Source: Paenilisteria riparia FSL S10-1204 (GTDB lineage Bacteria; Bacillota; Bacilli; Lactobacillales; Listeriaceae). Taken from it: DNA of 64,000 bases. A program made the position numbers and the translations under genes. Below the pieces are notes generated by a model, which did not search any database, had not been told where the DNA came from, and was given only the letters and a program-made list of their open reading frames with translations. The stretch is from positions 124,001 to 188,000 of the forward strand of contig NZ_AODL01000007.1 in the NCBI RefSeq assembly GCF_000525995.1. The letters run 5' to 3'. Positions 44,375 to 55,299 of the stretch are shown here, one piece after another (the first letter of the stretch is position 1; each line of letters starts with the position of its first letter).

Positions 44375-44755
44375 TTAAGCTGTAATTTCGACTTGGTTTC
44401 CTTCGCTGTCTAGGATGACACTTTCGTAATAGCCGTCACCCGTCGTGCGTGGACCGCTTTCTAGTTTGTAGCCAGCATCTTGAAGCTCTTTCGTTAAGCT
44501 ATCCACGCGTTCTTTACTCCCTAAAGAAAAGGCAATATGCGCCCAGCCAAGCATTACGGTTTCTTTTTGTGTTGTGACATCTGTTCGTGTCATAATTTCT
44601 AGGCGCGCGCCGCTCGGATATGTGATGAAGTAAGATGCAAAGCCTTTCGTTTCATTCACATATTTATCATTGGCAACACCTTCGAAATAACGTGTGTAAA
44701 AATCCTTCGCACGCTCAATATCTGCCACCCAAATGGCTACATGTTCTATCTTCAT
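44375..44755 (-). CDS. Glyoxalase/VOC-family protein
   Basis: 126 residues, one VOC module: [20 protein letters not shown] start, [10 protein letters not shown] middle and [15 protein letters not shown] end, with His, His/Glu ligand positions. Lactoylglutathione-lyase-like; substrate unknown. Start overlaps the stop of the upstream membrane protein (ATGA). Confidence 0.85.
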   Translation of the reverse strand: MKIEHVAIWVADIERAKDFYTRYFEGVANDKYVNETKGFASYFITYPSGARLEIMTRTDVTTQKETVMLGWAHIAFSLGSKERVDSLTKELQDAGYKLESGPRTTGDGYYESVILDSEGNQVEITA

Positions 44756-45491
44756 TTCGCTACTCCCTCTTTTGGCGTTCTTTTTTTAAACTCAAAATTC
44801 TTCATCCATGGCTTACCTTTCTTAAGTGCCCAGTAACCGATCAGCACAAAGACGAGCGAGCCAATGACATCAACAATAATATCACCCATTGTATCTGCTA
44901 ATGCCGCACGACCGACAAGTGGTGTTCCGTTTGAAAGTTCATAGCGTTGCATATTCAAATGCATCAAGCCATCAAATGTGTATTCATAAATTTCCCAAAA
45001 AGCCCCCAAAGTCACCGCAAAACAAAAGGCAAACACAGAAAGGAATCCTGGCTTCATTTTCATCACGACATGTTCGTCATTATTCAATAAATTCACAAAG
45101 GAGAACCCAATCGCACCTAGCATCGCCCCACTGAACGTATGTAGAATTTTGTCCCAATGCGGCACAGTAGAGTAGAATTTCTGGACAGTCCCTAAATAAA
45201 TGGATGCGTATAAGAAAATAAGGAATAAAATATAAACAAGACCTGGAATTTCAAATTTAAATCGACGTGAAATAATAGTTGGCAATAGTAGAATAATCAC
45301 ACCTAAAACACACTCAAACAACAGGAAAATATAGTCGCTTCGCAATGTTTCTTTTGGCTGCCCAGCCGTCTGTTTCACTGGCGCTAGAAAAATCTCAATG
45401 GTAATAAAAATCATCGAAATACCCATCGAAACAAAAAATAAAAAATCGCAATCCACTGCGCAATGCTTAGGCTTTTTAATTTCTTTAACAT
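44752..45491 (-). pseudogene. Multi-spanning membrane protein, frameshifted near its N-terminus
   Basis: ATG 45491 with SD GGAG opens MLKKLKSLSIAQWIAIFYFL, a sensible membrane start, then stops. Adding one T to either T6 run (plus-strand A runs 45433-45438 or 45440-45445) joins it to VSMGISMIFITIEIFLAP and the remaining frame, 246 residues in all. The core HWDKILHTFSGAMLGAIGFS with later WEIYEYTFDG resembles DUF2238/YjdF-type proteins. In the present frame the first 40 residues would be hydrophilic nonsense. Confidence 0.75.
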
Positions 45492-45565
45492 GGCTTTCAT
45501 CTCCAATTCTTCCAAAATACACAAATGTCATTTTTATTATAGCAGAGTTTAGGAAAATACTCCTG

Positions 45566-46435
45566 TTATACCACTAATTCCTTTACATAAATGGCAGTTC
45601 CCGTGATGGCGACTTTCATTTCTGATGCCGGCTTCCTAATATGAACGATTACGCGCCCATCTCGGCCTATCTCCAATCCTTGTTCTACCGTCAGATCTGC
45701 CTCCCCTTGTTTTATGTATGTCGCAAAATAGGCTCCCATCACACCAGATGCCGTTCCTGTCACAGGGTCCTCGATTGTTCCCGAAAACGGCGAAGAAAAA
45801 TGTCTCCCGTGCATATCCACTGCTGAATCGACTGTTTCCAAACAAAACGGATGGATCGAAGCACGAGGTTTTTCCGTTAATATCTCCGGGAAACCTGCAT
45901 TATTTGGCTTCATCTTTTGAAATGCCGTCAATGTTTTTATCGGCACAAGCAATGTCCAAATACCCGTACTTCCATACACAATCGGCATCGTCTGGTCAAT
46001 ATCCTGCTCCGTCAAACCAATCACTTCCGCAAGCGCCTTAGGACTCCCCGAAAATGCCTCAAAAACCGGCGCTGCTTGTTGCATCGTAATCATTGCCCGA
46101 GCAACCACATCTTGCGCTATGTTCACCGTCAAAATCCCTGCTTTAGTCTCTACCCGTATTTCCGCATCTTTAGACAAAAACTCGCAATCAATTAACGCTC
46201 CAATCGCCGCCATCGTTCCATGACCACAAAGATTCATCTCATGACCTGGTGTGAAATAACGTAGCTGAACATCCGCCACGTCCGATGTCAACGCAAAAGC
46301 TGTCTCATTAAAACCAACTTTTTGCGCCACTTCCTGCATTTCTTCCGTCGTTAAACCGTTCGCATCCAACACAACACCTGCTGGATTACCCATATTTGGA
46401 ACCTCACTAAACGCATCATAATGATACACCTTCAT
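45566..46435 (-). CDS. PhzF-family isomerase/epimerase
   Basis: 289 residues, SD AAGGAGTTGG. Two-lobed DAP-epimerase fold with FTPGHEMNLCGHGTMAAIGAL, catalytic Glu in GFNETAFA, and DPVTGTASGVMGAY. PhzF relatives perform proton shifts on ring or chain metabolites; no phenazine genes are present, so the role is open. Confidence 0.88.
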   Translation of the reverse strand: MKVYHYDAFSEVPNMGNPAGVVLDANGLTTEEMQEVAQKVGFNETAFALTSDVADVQLRYFTPGHEMNLCGHGTMAAIGALIDCEFLSKDAEIRVETKAGILTVNIAQDVVARAMITMQQAAPVFEAFSGSPKALAEVIGLTEQDIDQTMPIVYGSTGIWTLLVPIKTLTAFQKMKPNNAGFPEILTEKPRASIHPFCLETVDSAVDMHGRHFSSPFSGTIEDPVTGTASGVMGAYFATYIKQGEADLTVEQGLEIGRDGRVIVHIRKPASEMKVAITGTAIYVKELVV

Positions 46436-46487
46436 ACTTGAACCAACTCCTTTTCCGCAAAGTATACCATTATTCCCCGGGAAATAA

Positions 46488-46518
46488 TAAAAAAAAGACC
46501 GAGCAACATGCCCAGCCT
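46488..46518 (-). terminator. Terminator of the small coiled-coil gene
   Basis: Minus strand GGCTGGGC-ATGTT-GCTCGGTC (three G-U pairs) followed by eight Ts. Confidence 0.6.
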
Positions 46519-46527
46519 TCTTCTTGT

Positions 46528-46722
46528 CTATTTATTAGCATCGATTTGTTTCTGCAATTCTCGTTGCCTTTCTTTAAACATATCGATGGTTTGTTGTAAG
46601 CGTTCCTGCTGATCTTCCGTTTGTTGCCGCATCCGATCAATAATAATTTGAAAAGCTTCGGCACAGTCACTCCACGTCGTATCCTTTTGGCCATCTTTTA
46701 ATGCATCATCCCGCGATTGCAT
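46528..46722 (-). CDS. Small coiled-coil protein, 64 residues
   Basis: ATG 46722 with SD-like AGAAGG further upstream. Glutamine-rich helix (MRQQTEDQQERLQQTIDMFKERQRELQKQ read in heptads), no Cys pair or signal. Function unknown; presence of its own terminator supports a real gene. Confidence 0.6.
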   Translation of the reverse strand: MQSRDDALKDGQKDTTWSDCAEAFQIIIDRMRQQTEDQQERLQQTIDMFKERQRELQKQIDANK

Positions 46723-46820
46723 ATGAATAGCACCTTCTTTCGATTTCTTTTTTTATCTATCTTCCTCCTTGATTATAACAAATTATAACTCATCTCGCCA
46801 AGCAAAAAATAAATATTTTC

Positions 46821-46856
46821 CAAAATAAGAGTATGGCAGCAAAAACACCATACTCT
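46821..46856 (-). terminator. Terminator of the amino acid permease
   Basis: AGAGTATGG / CCATACTCT hairpin just after the stop, then TATTTTG. Confidence 0.7.
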
Positions 46857-46865
46857 AAATTTCAT

Positions 46866-48359
46866 CTATTTCTTTTTCATTCTGTCTAAATAAATTTCAT
46901 ACAAGACAAAAGCAATCAATGCGAACACGACTGGTCCAGCGATCATCCAGATGGTACTACTGTAATCGCCTTTAATTGCCGGGTTGATGATTGTAAAGAT
47001 GTTTGCAAATCCAACAACGATAAGCACGACACCTGTTCCAAGATATGTTTGCCATTTCTTTTTGTAAATGACGAACTCGCGTGTTAGACCTTCTTTTGCT
47101 TTAAAGAATGGGAACGCGAATGCTAGGAAAAGATAAGGTAGTGTCATTGAAACGTTCGCCATCAATGTTAATTTGTTATAGAAAGCAGAGGCATTATCGC
47201 CGCCAAATGATGCGAGTAAAATAATAACGACAACGGCTAAACATTGCATCCACATCGCAAATTCTGGCATGTTTGCTTTGTTCATTCGTGTCATTTTCTT
47301 CGGCCAAACTTCTGCTGGAGTTCCTTGAATCAATGTTTTAAGCGGTGAATAAATCAATGTGAAGAAAGCACCTGTGTACGCTAGGAACATCGATAAACCA
47401 GTAATACGAGCAAACCATGTACCCATTTGGCCGGCCGCTGCAACACTCATATGGAATGCGTTACCTAATTCAAATCCAAGATTGTACATCAAAACGTACG
47501 TAATATTCCCTAAGTTCGTTGTTTTGCCGCTAAGCACTTGTAGCCAGTTTGCACTTACGCCCCAAAGGAAAATCCCAAGCGCGTAGCCAACCGAGATGAT
47601 AATCGCTGAAATAATAACTCCTTTTGGAAAGTTCTTCTCAGGATTTTTCGTTTGGTCAACTAAACCACCGACAGCTTCAATCCCACCGTATGCAAAAATC
47701 GCAAACACGACAAAAGAAAGCGTCGCAAGTGGTGTCACATACGATGGATTTGGCGATTCAACAAACGATGTCCAACCCGTAATTGGCTGTGCAAATTCCC
47801 CGCCGTTTAGCGCTAAAATAAGTAAGCTCACAAGTAACAAAACCACATTCAAGCCTGTTACTGCAATACCTCCAACTGCTGTCACTTTCGAAATCTGTTT
47901 CAAACCACGCGATGCAAAGAAAGTAATCACGATAATCCAAAGAATCGCTAGAATACCTACCGTTTGCGTCGGTGTCAGTGAAAATAAGCGCCATTCCTGC
48001 GTTTTATCCCCACCAAAAATAAAGGTCGATAGTGGAATCCAAACTTTCGAAGATGTACTTACCATCCAAATAACGTAAGATGCAAACCACATAAACGTGC
48101 CGATAAAAGCAAAACGCGGTCCTACGCTATCGTTCATCCAAGAAAAAATGCCCCCTTGTTCTTTCTTGTATGTCGAACCAAACTCAGCCATCATGAGCGC
48201 GTATGGAATGAAGAAACAGATGGCAGATAAGATATACCACGGAATCGCTCCATATCCCATTAAATAAAACGCGGACGGACTGTTGGCAAACCCGAAAACC
48301 GATGTAAAAATCATCAGTATTAGCCCAATTAATGTTAATTTCTTCACTTGTGTTGTCAT
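46866..48359 (-). CDS. Amino acid permease (glutamate/GABA antiporter-like, YjeM type)
   Basis: 497 residues, 12 membrane segments. VFGFANSPSAFYLMGYGAIPWYI and AYGGIEAVGGLVDQTKNPEKNFP are typical of the glutamate:GABA antiporter family of APC carriers. No decarboxylase is next to it, so it is not an obvious acid-resistance pair. Substrate unproven. Confidence 0.85.
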   Translation of the reverse strand: MTTQVKKLTLIGLILMIFTSVFGFANSPSAFYLMGYGAIPWYILSAICFFIPYALMMAEFGSTYKKEQGGIFSWMNDSVGPRFAFIGTFMWFASYVIWMVSTSSKVWIPLSTFIFGGDKTQEWRLFSLTPTQTVGILAILWIIVITFFASRGLKQISKVTAVGGIAVTGLNVVLLLVSLLILALNGGEFAQPITGWTSFVESPNPSYVTPLATLSFVVFAIFAYGGIEAVGGLVDQTKNPEKNFPKGVIISAIIISVGYALGIFLWGVSANWLQVLSGKTTNLGNITYVLMYNLGFELGNAFHMSVAAAGQMGTWFARITGLSMFLAYTGAFFTLIYSPLKTLIQGTPAEVWPKKMTRMNKANMPEFAMWMQCLAVVVIILLASFGGDNASAFYNKLTLMANVSMTLPYLFLAFAFPFFKAKEGLTREFVIYKKKWQTYLGTGVVLIVVGFANIFTIINPAIKGDYSSTIWMIAGPVVFALIAFVLYEIYLDRMKKK

Positions 48360-48554
48360 TTTAATTCCCCTCTTAATTCGTCTTTTATGCCTATACCTGA
48401 GCCAAATAGCATTCTGATGTTAGATAATACACATTGAGTAGTCTGAATAATTAAATCACGATTATTCATAGTTGTAACAAATAGATATCGTGTGAATTAT
48501 ACCATATTTATGTCTCACACGTCACCTGTTTTTTTAAACTATCTTACGCAACAT

Positions 48555-48590
48555 CAAAAAATACCAACCAGTTCACTAGACACCAGTTGG
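48555..48590 (-). terminator. Cardiolipin synthase terminator
   Basis: Minus strand CCAACTGGT / ACTGGTTGG (two G-U) then TATTTTTTG. Confidence 0.7.
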
Positions 48591-48600
48591 CATTTCTCGC

Positions 48601-50124
48601 TTATAAAATTGGTGATAATAAATTCGCTAACGTCTCGCGCATCCGCTTTGTTCTTGATTTCGAAGTCATTTCTGCTTTTGTATACAGATGACTTTCCAAG
48701 AAATCGGCATTGAAATCGCGTTCCATTTTCACAATCGCGTCACTTCGGTTATACAAGAATACCATCAACTCATGGTTTAATCGGAAGCTCCGAATATCAA
48801 AATTCGCCGTTCCAACTGCTGCGCGCTCTCCATCGATAAGCATCAGCTTCGCATGAATAAACGAATCATCGCGGTACGAATACATTTTTGCACCGGCATC
48901 AATCATGGTTTCGATGTAAGCATTGCTACCGTTGAAAGAAACACCGCGGTCGGCTTTACCAGGAATAATCACCCGTACATCAATACCACTCATCGATACG
49001 CGGCGAATAACAGCGAGCGATTCTTCATCGGGGACAAAATAAGGACTAGCAATCCAGACTGATTTCTTCGCAGAATCCATCAAATCAAGCATCGCATCAC
49101 GAACCCACTTCTCTTTGTCATACGGGCCGCCATAAACGATTTGCACCCAATCATCGGCTTTTTCCGCTGGTTTCGGATTCAAATAACGCGCAATGCCGGC
49201 TTCACTAATATATTCATCCGCCGCACCAGCCCGATTCTCCATGTACACCCAATCCGTTAGAAACGATTCTTGCAACTCGATAATACCAGGGCCTTCGATT
49301 TTCACATGCGTATCGCGCCACACCTCGAAATCTGGCGTGTTACTACGATACTCTTCCCCAACATTCAAACCACCTGTAAAACCAATTTGGCCATCAATGA
49401 CGACCATTTTGCGGTGATTTCGTAAATTCGCGGTACGAGCAATCCAGATAGAACGAACCGGGTCATACGCATGAATTGTAGCTCCAGCTTGTTTTAATGG
49501 CTCTAAAAACTCTGGCTTCAAATGTGCCGAGCCCATGCCATCGTACATAAAACGCACGGTTACTCCAGCCTTGGCTTTTTCAATTAAAATATCGCGGATT
49601 TCTGTAGAAATAGCATCTTGACGATAAATATAATATTGAATATGAATATGATCTTGCGCTTCTCGTAACGCCGCCAAAATGGAAGGAAATGTCTCTGAAC
49701 CGTTTGTTAAAAGCGTGACTTTATTACCGTTCACAGGACGAATATCCGTGAGCGCGTACAAGCTTTTTGATAGTTCGGGTACTTCCTTGTCCGATTGATT
49801 GATTGGTAAATTATGTACGGCATCAATCAATTTTTCCTTTTCTTTGATTTGATTTGCTGTGAAAATACGATTTTGTGGGTTTCTACCAAAGAATAAATAT
49901 AAAACAACACCTAAAACTGGTAACACAAGCACCGCGGCGACCCATGCGATTTTTGAAGTGGTATTGCGCTGGTCCCAAAGAAGTAATCGTACGACCACAA
50001 CAAGCGTCATAATTTCTGCTACGATTGTCACCACTGTTAAAATAACTCCAGACCAAGTGTATAAGAAATAGCCTACCAGCGCAAAAAGCACAACAATAAC
50101 GATAAACTGTATTAATTTCTGCAT
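48601..50124 (-). CDS. cls: Cardiolipin synthase (phospholipase D family)
   Basis: 507 residues. Two N-terminal membrane segments, then two HKD motifs: NHRKMVVIDGQIGFTGG (about residue 240) and IHAKLMLIDGERAAVGTAN (about 420). The enzyme joins two phosphatidylglycerols into cardiolipin. Intact, typical length. Confidence 0.93.
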   Translation of the reverse strand: MQKLIQFIVIVVLFALVGYFLYTWSGVILTVVTIVAEIMTLVVVVRLLLWDQRNTTSKIAWVAAVLVLPVLGVVLYLFFGRNPQNRIFTANQIKEKEKLIDAVHNLPINQSDKEVPELSKSLYALTDIRPVNGNKVTLLTNGSETFPSILAALREAQDHIHIQYYIYRQDAISTEIRDILIEKAKAGVTVRFMYDGMGSAHLKPEFLEPLKQAGATIHAYDPVRSIWIARTANLRNHRKMVVIDGQIGFTGGLNVGEEYRSNTPDFEVWRDTHVKIEGPGIIELQESFLTDWVYMENRAGAADEYISEAGIARYLNPKPAEKADDWVQIVYGGPYDKEKWVRDAMLDLMDSAKKSVWIASPYFVPDEESLAVIRRVSMSGIDVRVIIPGKADRGVSFNGSNAYIETMIDAGAKMYSYRDDSFIHAKLMLIDGERAAVGTANFDIRSFRLNHELMVFLYNRSDAIVKMERDFNADFLESHLYTKAEMTSKSRTKRMRETLANLLSPIL

Positions 50125-50197
50125 AAAATCGCTCCCTTTTCTTCATTATGTTCCCTTATTATACATGGAAGTGCATGTTTTGTCCTCTTTCACCTGC

Positions 50198-50230
50198 AAA
50201 ATACACCGCACCCTAACGATTAGAATGCGG
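50198..50230 (-). terminator. Terminator of the Ca-ATPase-ldh-ytvI operon
   Basis: Minus strand CCGCATTCTAA / TTAGGGTGCGG with mismatches, followed by a weak T tail (TGTATTTTG). Confidence 0.55.
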
Positions 50231-50237
50231 CATAATA

Positions 50238-51351
50238 CTATTCATATTTCCATAACTTGAAACGGCCTGCGTCGTGAAAATCCTTGACGATAACGGTGAC
50301 AATTGGTGCTAAAATTAGGCCGATAATGCCGAATAGTTGCAGGCCAACATACATTGTAAATAAAGCCACTACTGGGTTTAGGCCAAGTTTTGTGCCGAGA
50401 ATTTTTGGCTCAATAAAATTACGGATAATGGTGATGACTGTGTATAAAATCAGTAATTCGATTGCAAAACTGAAATCTCCGTTGATAAATGTAAGTAGCA
50501 CCCATGGAATCATGATTCCGCCAGTTCCAAATACCGGTAACATATCGAAAACTGAAATTCCTAAGGCAATCCAAATCGCGTTAGGAACACCTAGAATCGT
50601 CAAGCCGATAAATAGCTCAACACATGTAATTCCCGCGATGATAAGGTAGGCTTTGATATATTCGACCGTCGTTGTTTTGAAATGCTGGTGAACATCATGA
50701 GCTACCCGGTTAACACGCTCTGGCAATTGACGACGTATAAACGCGCCCACTTTATCGAAATCCCAAACGATAAAAAAAAGAAAACAACATGCTAAACGAG
50801 AAGAAAATGAACATGCTCGGCAAAGACAAGGTCACATTGGCAATCCAGCTCGCGATACTTCCTGATAACGAGATCATAAATGTACCTGCTTTTGCAATAA
50901 TTGCGTGAAAGACATTCATGTATTGATCGGCAAGTTCTGGCGCCACGTTATGAATCCATTCAGCACCCCAATCTTCAATCTGTTGTAATGCTGGCAGAAT
51001 ATCATTTTGGTAATAGCCTGGAATCTTACCAACAGAGCTTCCCAATAAATGAAATAATTCCAATATGCCAAATATTAGGAGCGTGCTCACGATGGCGTAA
51101 AAGATTAACATAACCATCAACCCCCACGCCTTGCGATTTCTCCATCCTGTCTTACGGGCTAGCAATCGTGTAAGCGGCATGCACATCCAAGCAAGTGCGA
51201 ATCCTATCAAAAAGGGATATAAGAGTGGCAAAACATATTTTAGCGCTAAGAAAATGATACAGACAATGCTAGCAATATACAAAAAGTGGATCAAAAACCG
51301 TTTTTGCTTCTGTACATCATGTTTTTTGGTTATTGGCGATTTGGCCTCCAT
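50238..51351 (-). pseudogene. AI-2E/YtvI-family transporter, frameshifted in a T8 run
   Basis: First part 51351-50752 ends MLFSFFYRLGFR; second part 50750-50238 starts KVGAFIRRQLPERV. With one T fewer in the run at 50772-50779 the frame reads SFFIVWDFDKVGAFIRR and totals 370 residues, normal for the family (7-8 membrane segments, C-terminal LGLNPVVALFTMYVGLQLFG). Starts 30 bases after ldh. Function of YtvI-type members is unsettled. Confidence 0.85.
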
Positions 51352-51380
51352 GATGGTGATCCCTCCTGTTTTTTACGATT

Positions 51381-52322
51381 TTAGAAGAAATCCTTCATCA
51401 TGCCTTTGATTTCTGATACCGAATTGTCCATATCGGCTTGCTCTTTTTCATTGAGCGGCATTTCGATAATAAACTTGATACCTTCGCGGTTAATGACTGC
51501 AGTTGAGCCAATGTAAATGTCGGAATGGCCGTATTGACCTTCTAAATAAACCGAAAGTGGCAAAATCGCGTCTTCGTCGTTGAAAATGGCTTTTGTGATG
51601 CGAGCCAGTGAAATGGCAATGCCGTAATAAGTCGAGCCTTTATGTTCGATGATTTCGTACGCCGCATCGCGAACTTTGTAGAATAATTCATCCAGAACAG
51701 CATCGGTGATTTCAGGATGGTCTTTCATCCATTCTTTAATTTGTAAGCCACCGATATTGGCATGGGACCAGACTGGGAATTGGCTGTCGCCGTGTTCACC
51801 AAGTGTGTAGGCTTGCACATCACGCGCATCAACACCTACTAATTCTGCTAAAGCTTGTTGGAAACGCGCGCTGTCCAAAGAAGTTCCTGAACCGATGACG
51901 CGTTCTTTCGGTAAGCCAGAATATTTCCAGACGGCGTACGTTAAGACGTCGACAGGATTGGTCGCAACGAGAAAAATGCCATCGAAACCGCTAGACATGA
52001 CGCTGTTCACAATGCTTTTCGTTATTTTTAAATTTTTATCGATGAGATCAAGTCGTGTTTCACCAGGAGCTTGTGATGCCCCAGCTGTGATGACAACAAG
52101 ATCGGCATCGGAGCAATCTTTATAATCTGCAACATAGATTTGTTTTGGTGATGTATACGCCAAACCGTGCGATAAATCCAATGCATCTCCCGTTTTTTTA
52201 CCGACATTTAAGTCAATAATCCCGATTTCCCGAGCAATATTTTGCGATGTCAATGCGAACGCATAACTTGCCCCAACATCTCCAGCACCAATTAAAATTA
52301 CTTTTTGTTTATCTTTACGCAT
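51381..52322 (-). CDS. ldh: L-lactate dehydrogenase
   Basis: 313 residues: [17 protein letters not shown] (NAD site), [21 protein letters not shown] with substrate Arg, catalytic His in [12 protein letters not shown]. Converts pyruvate to lactate with NADH. Its start lies 8 bases inside the Ca2+-ATPase gene, with AAAAGGAGA SD there, so the two genes form one transcript. Confidence 0.94.
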   Translation of the reverse strand: MRKDKQKVILIGAGDVGASYAFALTSQNIAREIGIIDLNVGKKTGDALDLSHGLAYTSPKQIYVADYKDCSDADLVVITAGASQAPGETRLDLIDKNLKITKSIVNSVMSSGFDGIFLVATNPVDVLTYAVWKYSGLPKERVIGSGTSLDSARFQQALAELVGVDARDVQAYTLGEHGDSQFPVWSHANIGGLQIKEWMKDHPEITDAVLDELFYKVRDAAYEIIEHKGSTYYGIAISLARITKAIFNDEDAILPLSVYLEGQYGHSDIYIGSTAVINREGIKFIIEMPLNEKEQADMDNSVSEIKGMMKDFF

Positions 52323-54951
52323 TTTTACCGTCTCCTTTTTTGTTTTTTACTGCTTTTTGAATTTCTACAAAAACCAATGGGAATACTGATAAAAGAAAGG
52401 CTAGCAACCAGTGCGTTAAGCTTAGCGGTACAAGATAGAAAGTGCTAGCAACTGGCGGTATGATTACCATCAGCAAAATAATGACCATCGATAGCATCGC
52501 GCTAAAGAATAACGGTTTGTTTGATAAAAAGCCAATTTTGAAAATCGACTCGTCGCTACGAACGTTGAAAATATGCGATACAGACGACCAAGCTAAGATA
52601 ACAAACGCCATCGTCATACCCACTTCCGCACTCGCACCAACCGTTGCATTAATGTCTACGAATTTCCCAATATAAAAACCGACCAAGGTAACAACTGTGA
52701 ACACAACGGCTTGCGTCGCCACTTTTGCACCTAAACCATTGGCAAAAATACCACTGTTTTTCTTCATCGGCGGGCGTTCCATCACGTTAGCATCCGCTTT
52801 TTCACGACTGAGGCAAAAACCAGGAATCCCATCAGCAACAACGTTAATAAGCAATAACTGCACGGCAACAACCGGCGCACCCCATCCTAATAAAATCGCA
52901 ATGAACATAATGAAAATTTGTGAAAAGTTCGTGCTGAGCAAGAAGTAAATCGTTTTGCGAATATTCTCATACGCCGTCCGACCTTCTGACACCGCATCGA
53001 CAATCGTTGCAAAATTATCATCCGTAATGACCATGTCCGCAGCATTTTTCGAAACGTCCGTCCCGGTGATTCCCATCGCGGCCCCAACATCTGCTGCTTT
53101 CAAAGCCGGCGCATCGTTCACGCCATCCCCCGTCATCGTCACCACTTCGCCGTTCTTCTGCCACGCTTGTACAATCCGAATTTTGTCCTCCGGGCTAACG
53201 CGCGCATACACCGCATAATGACGCACCGTGCGCTCTAAGTCTGTCTGTGACAACTCGGCAAGCTCCGCACCCGTAATCGACTTGTCACCTTCTTCCAAAA
53301 TACCGATTTCCCGTGCAATCGCAGAAGCCGTCACAATATGGTCGCCGGTAATCATTACAGTCTTTATTCCCGCTTGTCTGGCCGCCAAAACCGCCCGTTT
53401 ACTCTCAGGACGCGGCGGATCAATCATACCGACCATCCCCGCAAACGCTAAATCATGCTCCAACGCTTCGGCGCTAAGGTCCGTCGGCATTTCCGTATAC
53501 CGCTTATAAGCAACCGCAATCACACGCAACGCCTTCTCGGCAAACCGATCATGAACCTCCCGTGCCTGTTGCAAAAGTTCCTCCGTAAAAGCAACCGGTA
53601 TCCTATCAAAAGCTCCTTTTGTAATAGCCAAAAAGCCATTTTCCACTTCATGAATCGTCGTCATCAACTTACGCTCCGAATCAAAAGGCAATTCAAAAAC
53701 CCGTGGCGATTTCGCTTCCAAATCCTTTTTCGTCAAGCCTTTCTCATTTAGCAATCGGATAATCGAAGACTCCGTCGGGTCCCCAATAATCCTCTCCTCA
53801 CCGTCACGCACCTCAATCGTCGCGTTATTCGACAAGCTCAACATTTCCAAAAGCTGATTTTCCGTCTCATTAAACGTCTCTTCCACTTTCGTAGGCGTCC
53901 CGTCCACCGACCAAATTTGCTGAATCCGCATCTTATTCTGCGTCAACGTCCCCGTCTTATCCGAACAAATAACCGACGTGTTCCCAATCGTTTCAACCGC
54001 TGGAATCCGTCTAATAATCGTGTTTTTCTTCACCATGTTTTGCACGCCATAAGCAAGCGTTATCGTCACAATAACCGGCAACGTTTCCGGAACCGCCGCA
54101 ACCGCAAGAGAAACCGCGATCATCAGCATTTCAATCATCGTTTCACCGTGCCATAGCCCAATCCCGAATACCAGTACACCAGCAACTAGCGCGACAATAC
54201 TTAAACGTTTCGCTAGCTCCTTCAAGCGTTTTTGCAGTGGCGTCTCGGTTTTCTTCGTCTCATTAATCAGGCCAGCGATTTTCCCCATTTCCGTCTGCAT
54301 TCCCGTCTCCACAACGACCGCCCGTCCACGACCAGCCGTCACCAAGCATCCCGAAAATAGCATATTAAAACGGTCACCAATCGGCGCTTTTTCCGAAACA
54401 ACAGCATCCGTATCCTTCTCCACCGGCACACTTTCACCAGTCAGCGCTGACTCCTCGACCTGCAAACTCCGGCTTTCAATCAAGCGTGCATCCGCTGGAA
54501 TCATGTCCCCCACATTCAACTCAATAATGTCTCCCGGAACCAATTCCGTCGCGTCAATTTCCTGTTTCACGCCGTCACGAAACACCACCGTCATATGCGC
54601 ATTCATACTTTGCAACGCCTCAAGCGCCTTCTCCGCATTGTTCTCCTGATAAATCCCAAGCACCATATTCAGCACAACAATCGCCAAAATCACAATCACT
54701 TTCGGATAACCGTATCCCGTCGTAACCGCCAAATAAAGCGAAATCGCCGCAGCGACAAGCAAAATAATCGTCGTAATTTCCAGCAAATGATGCCCAATTT
54801 TAGAAAGTAATGATTCCTTCTTTCCTTCTTCAAATCTGTTGGTCCCGACCTCGTCTCGCTTCTTCGTTGCCGCATCCGTCGTTAAGCCCGTCTCTGCGTC
54901 CGTCTGCAATGCCTTATAAATCGCATCTAGCTTCTTTTCTACCCAGTTCAT
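52315..54951 (-). CDS. P-type calcium-transporting ATPase (LMCA1-like)
   Basis: 878 residues from ATG 54951 (GGAGG 8 bases upstream). TGES at 171-174, phosphorylation motif SDKTGTLTQ (Asp331), VMITGDH and [12 protein letters not shown]. Length and layout match the P2A group, including Listeria LMCA1 (880). Unusually, M4 reads PETLP (288-292) where most members have PEGLP, and M6 reads [18 protein letters not shown] in place of the usual N..TDG.PA.AL. Ion choice may therefore differ. First gene of the operon with ldh and ytvI. Confidence 0.88.
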   Translation of the reverse strand: MNWVEKKLDAIYKALQTDAETGLTTDAATKKRDEVGTNRFEEGKKESLLSKIGHHLLEITTIILLVAAAISLYLAVTTGYGYPKVIVILAIVVLNMVLGIYQENNAEKALEALQSMNAHMTVVFRDGVKQEIDATELVPGDIIELNVGDMIPADARLIESRSLQVEESALTGESVPVEKDTDAVVSEKAPIGDRFNMLFSGCLVTAGRGRAVVVETGMQTEMGKIAGLINETKKTETPLQKRLKELAKRLSIVALVAGVLVFGIGLWHGETMIEMLMIAVSLAVAAVPETLPVIVTITLAYGVQNMVKKNTIIRRIPAVETIGNTSVICSDKTGTLTQNKMRIQQIWSVDGTPTKVEETFNETENQLLEMLSLSNNATIEVRDGEERIIGDPTESSIIRLLNEKGLTKKDLEAKSPRVFELPFDSERKLMTTIHEVENGFLAITKGAFDRIPVAFTEELLQQAREVHDRFAEKALRVIAVAYKRYTEMPTDLSAEALEHDLAFAGMVGMIDPPRPESKRAVLAARQAGIKTVMITGDHIVTASAIAREIGILEEGDKSITGAELAELSQTDLERTVRHYAVYARVSPEDKIRIVQAWQKNGEVVTMTGDGVNDAPALKAADVGAAMGITGTDVSKNAADMVITDDNFATIVDAVSEGRTAYENIRKTIYFLLSTNFSQIFIMFIAILLGWGAPVVAVQLLLINVVADGIPGFCLSREKADANVMERPPMKKNSGIFANGLGAKVATQAVVFTVVTLVGFYIGKFVDINATVGASAEVGMTMAFVILAWSSVSHIFNVRSDESIFKIGFLSNKPLFFSAMLSMVIILLMVIIPPVASTFYLVPLSLTHWLLAFLLSVFPLVFVEIQKAVKNKKGDGKNA

Positions 54952-55020
54952 CTTCATGACCTCCAGATTTTCCAATTTCCCCAATAATCGATATTTCATT
55001 TTATTTGCGTATGTATCCCA

Positions 55021-55094
55021 CAAAAAAAGGCTAGAACCACTCCAGTAATCATGTCTTAATCGAAAAAACAAGATTTGCGAGCTGTTCTAACCTT
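55021..55094 (-). terminator. Long stem terminator or attenuator ahead of the Ca2+-ATPase
   Basis: Minus strand AAGGTTAGAACAGCTC pairs with GAGTGGTTCTAGCCTT across about 40 bases, followed by a run of Ts. It lies 205 bases after the Crp stop and 70 bases before the ATPase start. No good promoter is seen between it and the ATPase, so it may attenuate read-through rather than just end the crp gene. The rest of 54952-55299 is AT-rich and shows nothing else. Confidence 0.55.
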
Positions 55095-55299
55095 ATTATG
55101 TTTTGCTTCATGGTAGTTGTAAAAGAGTTATTCACGCTCTTTATGTGACTTACTTCAAGAAAAACAAATTATATGAAAACTCAAATTTCAATAAATCACA
55201 TAATTTTTATCAATCTCCATACAAGTTTCTGCTCCATTTTCTCTTTTAGCTTATCATAAATAATCAATTGTACTATTTTATTCCCTTTTTGTGTATATT

